Shown: positions 20,608 through 20,715 of the stretch, in pieces
Numbering within the stretch: the stretch's first letter is position 1
Layout of the letters: every line of letters starts with the position of its first letter
DNA from: a virus
Virus record (IMG/VR): IMGVR_UViG_3300007734_000446
Span: 1-20,715 of that record
Direction: 5' to 3' (one strand)
Length of the DNA: 20,715 nt
Translations under genes and position numbers: made by a program
Notes under the pieces: model-generated
Told to the model about the DNA's origin: nothing
Database searches by the model: none
What the model saw: only the letters and a program-made list of their open reading frames with translations

Positions 20608-20715
20608 CCGGGAAATACCGCACAGGGAACTTTATGATCGTCCTGTTTGACCGCTACGGTACGAAACTTGACACCGTACTGGTTACGGCAGGGGGATTGC
20701 TAAAAGCGCAAGAGA
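20604..20715 (+). CDS. Start of a further small protein (runs off the window)
   Basis: ATG 20604 overlaps the previous stop (ATGA) and the frame stays open to the edge, giving 37 residues (MTGKYRTGNFMIVLFDRYGT...). Only the N-terminus is visible and no family is recognised. Confidence 0.55.
   Translation, partial: MTGKYRTGNFMIVLFDRYGTKLDTVLVTAGGLLKAQE

Noticed and set aside
1-20715. CRISPR array, insertion sequence or integrase
   Set aside because: No regularly spaced direct repeats, transposase motifs or tyrosine/serine recombinase motifs were found on either strand.

Overview
The window is a piece of a tailed double-stranded DNA bacteriophage or prophage (Caudoviricetes). Terminase, portal and minor head genes, a phage replication module and a two-gene recombination module are all present, genes are packed with ATGA-type overlaps, and no bacterial housekeeping gene is seen. 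Balanced base composition and strong GGAG-type ribosome binding sites suggest a proteobacterial host, but nothing fixes the species. A small Xre/Cro-like regulator sits between divergent promoters, so a temperate lifestyle is possible. No integrase, attachment site, tRNA or CRISPR array is visible.

The layout is two divergent arms that meet at about 12335-12431. The leftward arm (12334 down to 1) reads, in transcription order: Xre-like regulator; DNA methyltransferase-like gene broken at a run of nine G; superfamily II helicase; a 53-residue protein; a structured leader; a TcmP-like protein; a ParB-like/radical-SAM-like fusion (Gp37/Gp68 family); a VRR-NUC nuclease; a second structured leader; a TOPRIM primase/VirE-type helicase; a repeat-rich, AT-rich noncoding stretch that could be the replication origin; a small protein with one CxxC pair; a MazG-like nucleotide pyrophosphohydrolase; small and large terminase; portal; Mu F-like minor head protein; and the start of a scaffold-like gene that runs off the left edge.

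The rightward arm (12432 to the end) starts with a recombination module: a RecE/PDDEXK-type exonuclease, a small unknown protein, a RecT annealing protein and an SSB-like protein ending in DDIPF, closed by an intrinsic terminator. Next come a large SNF2-like helicase-methyltransferase fusion and a zinc-finger/HTH protein. A probable new promoter follows, then a run of small accessory genes: zinc-ribbon proteins, single-pass membrane microproteins, HTH and phage-hypothetical proteins. They are joined by overlapping start/stop codons and separated by several stable RNA hairpins.

The least explained features are the leader upstream of tcmP, which holds an exact 8-base complement of that gene's ribosome binding site in a pseudoknot-like arrangement; the primase leader with two mutually exclusive hairpins; the ParB-like/radical-SAM fusion next to TcmP; the iteron-like cluster beside the primase; and two similar stem structures in the rightward arm. 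All functions are inferred from motifs read by eye; no database search was run.
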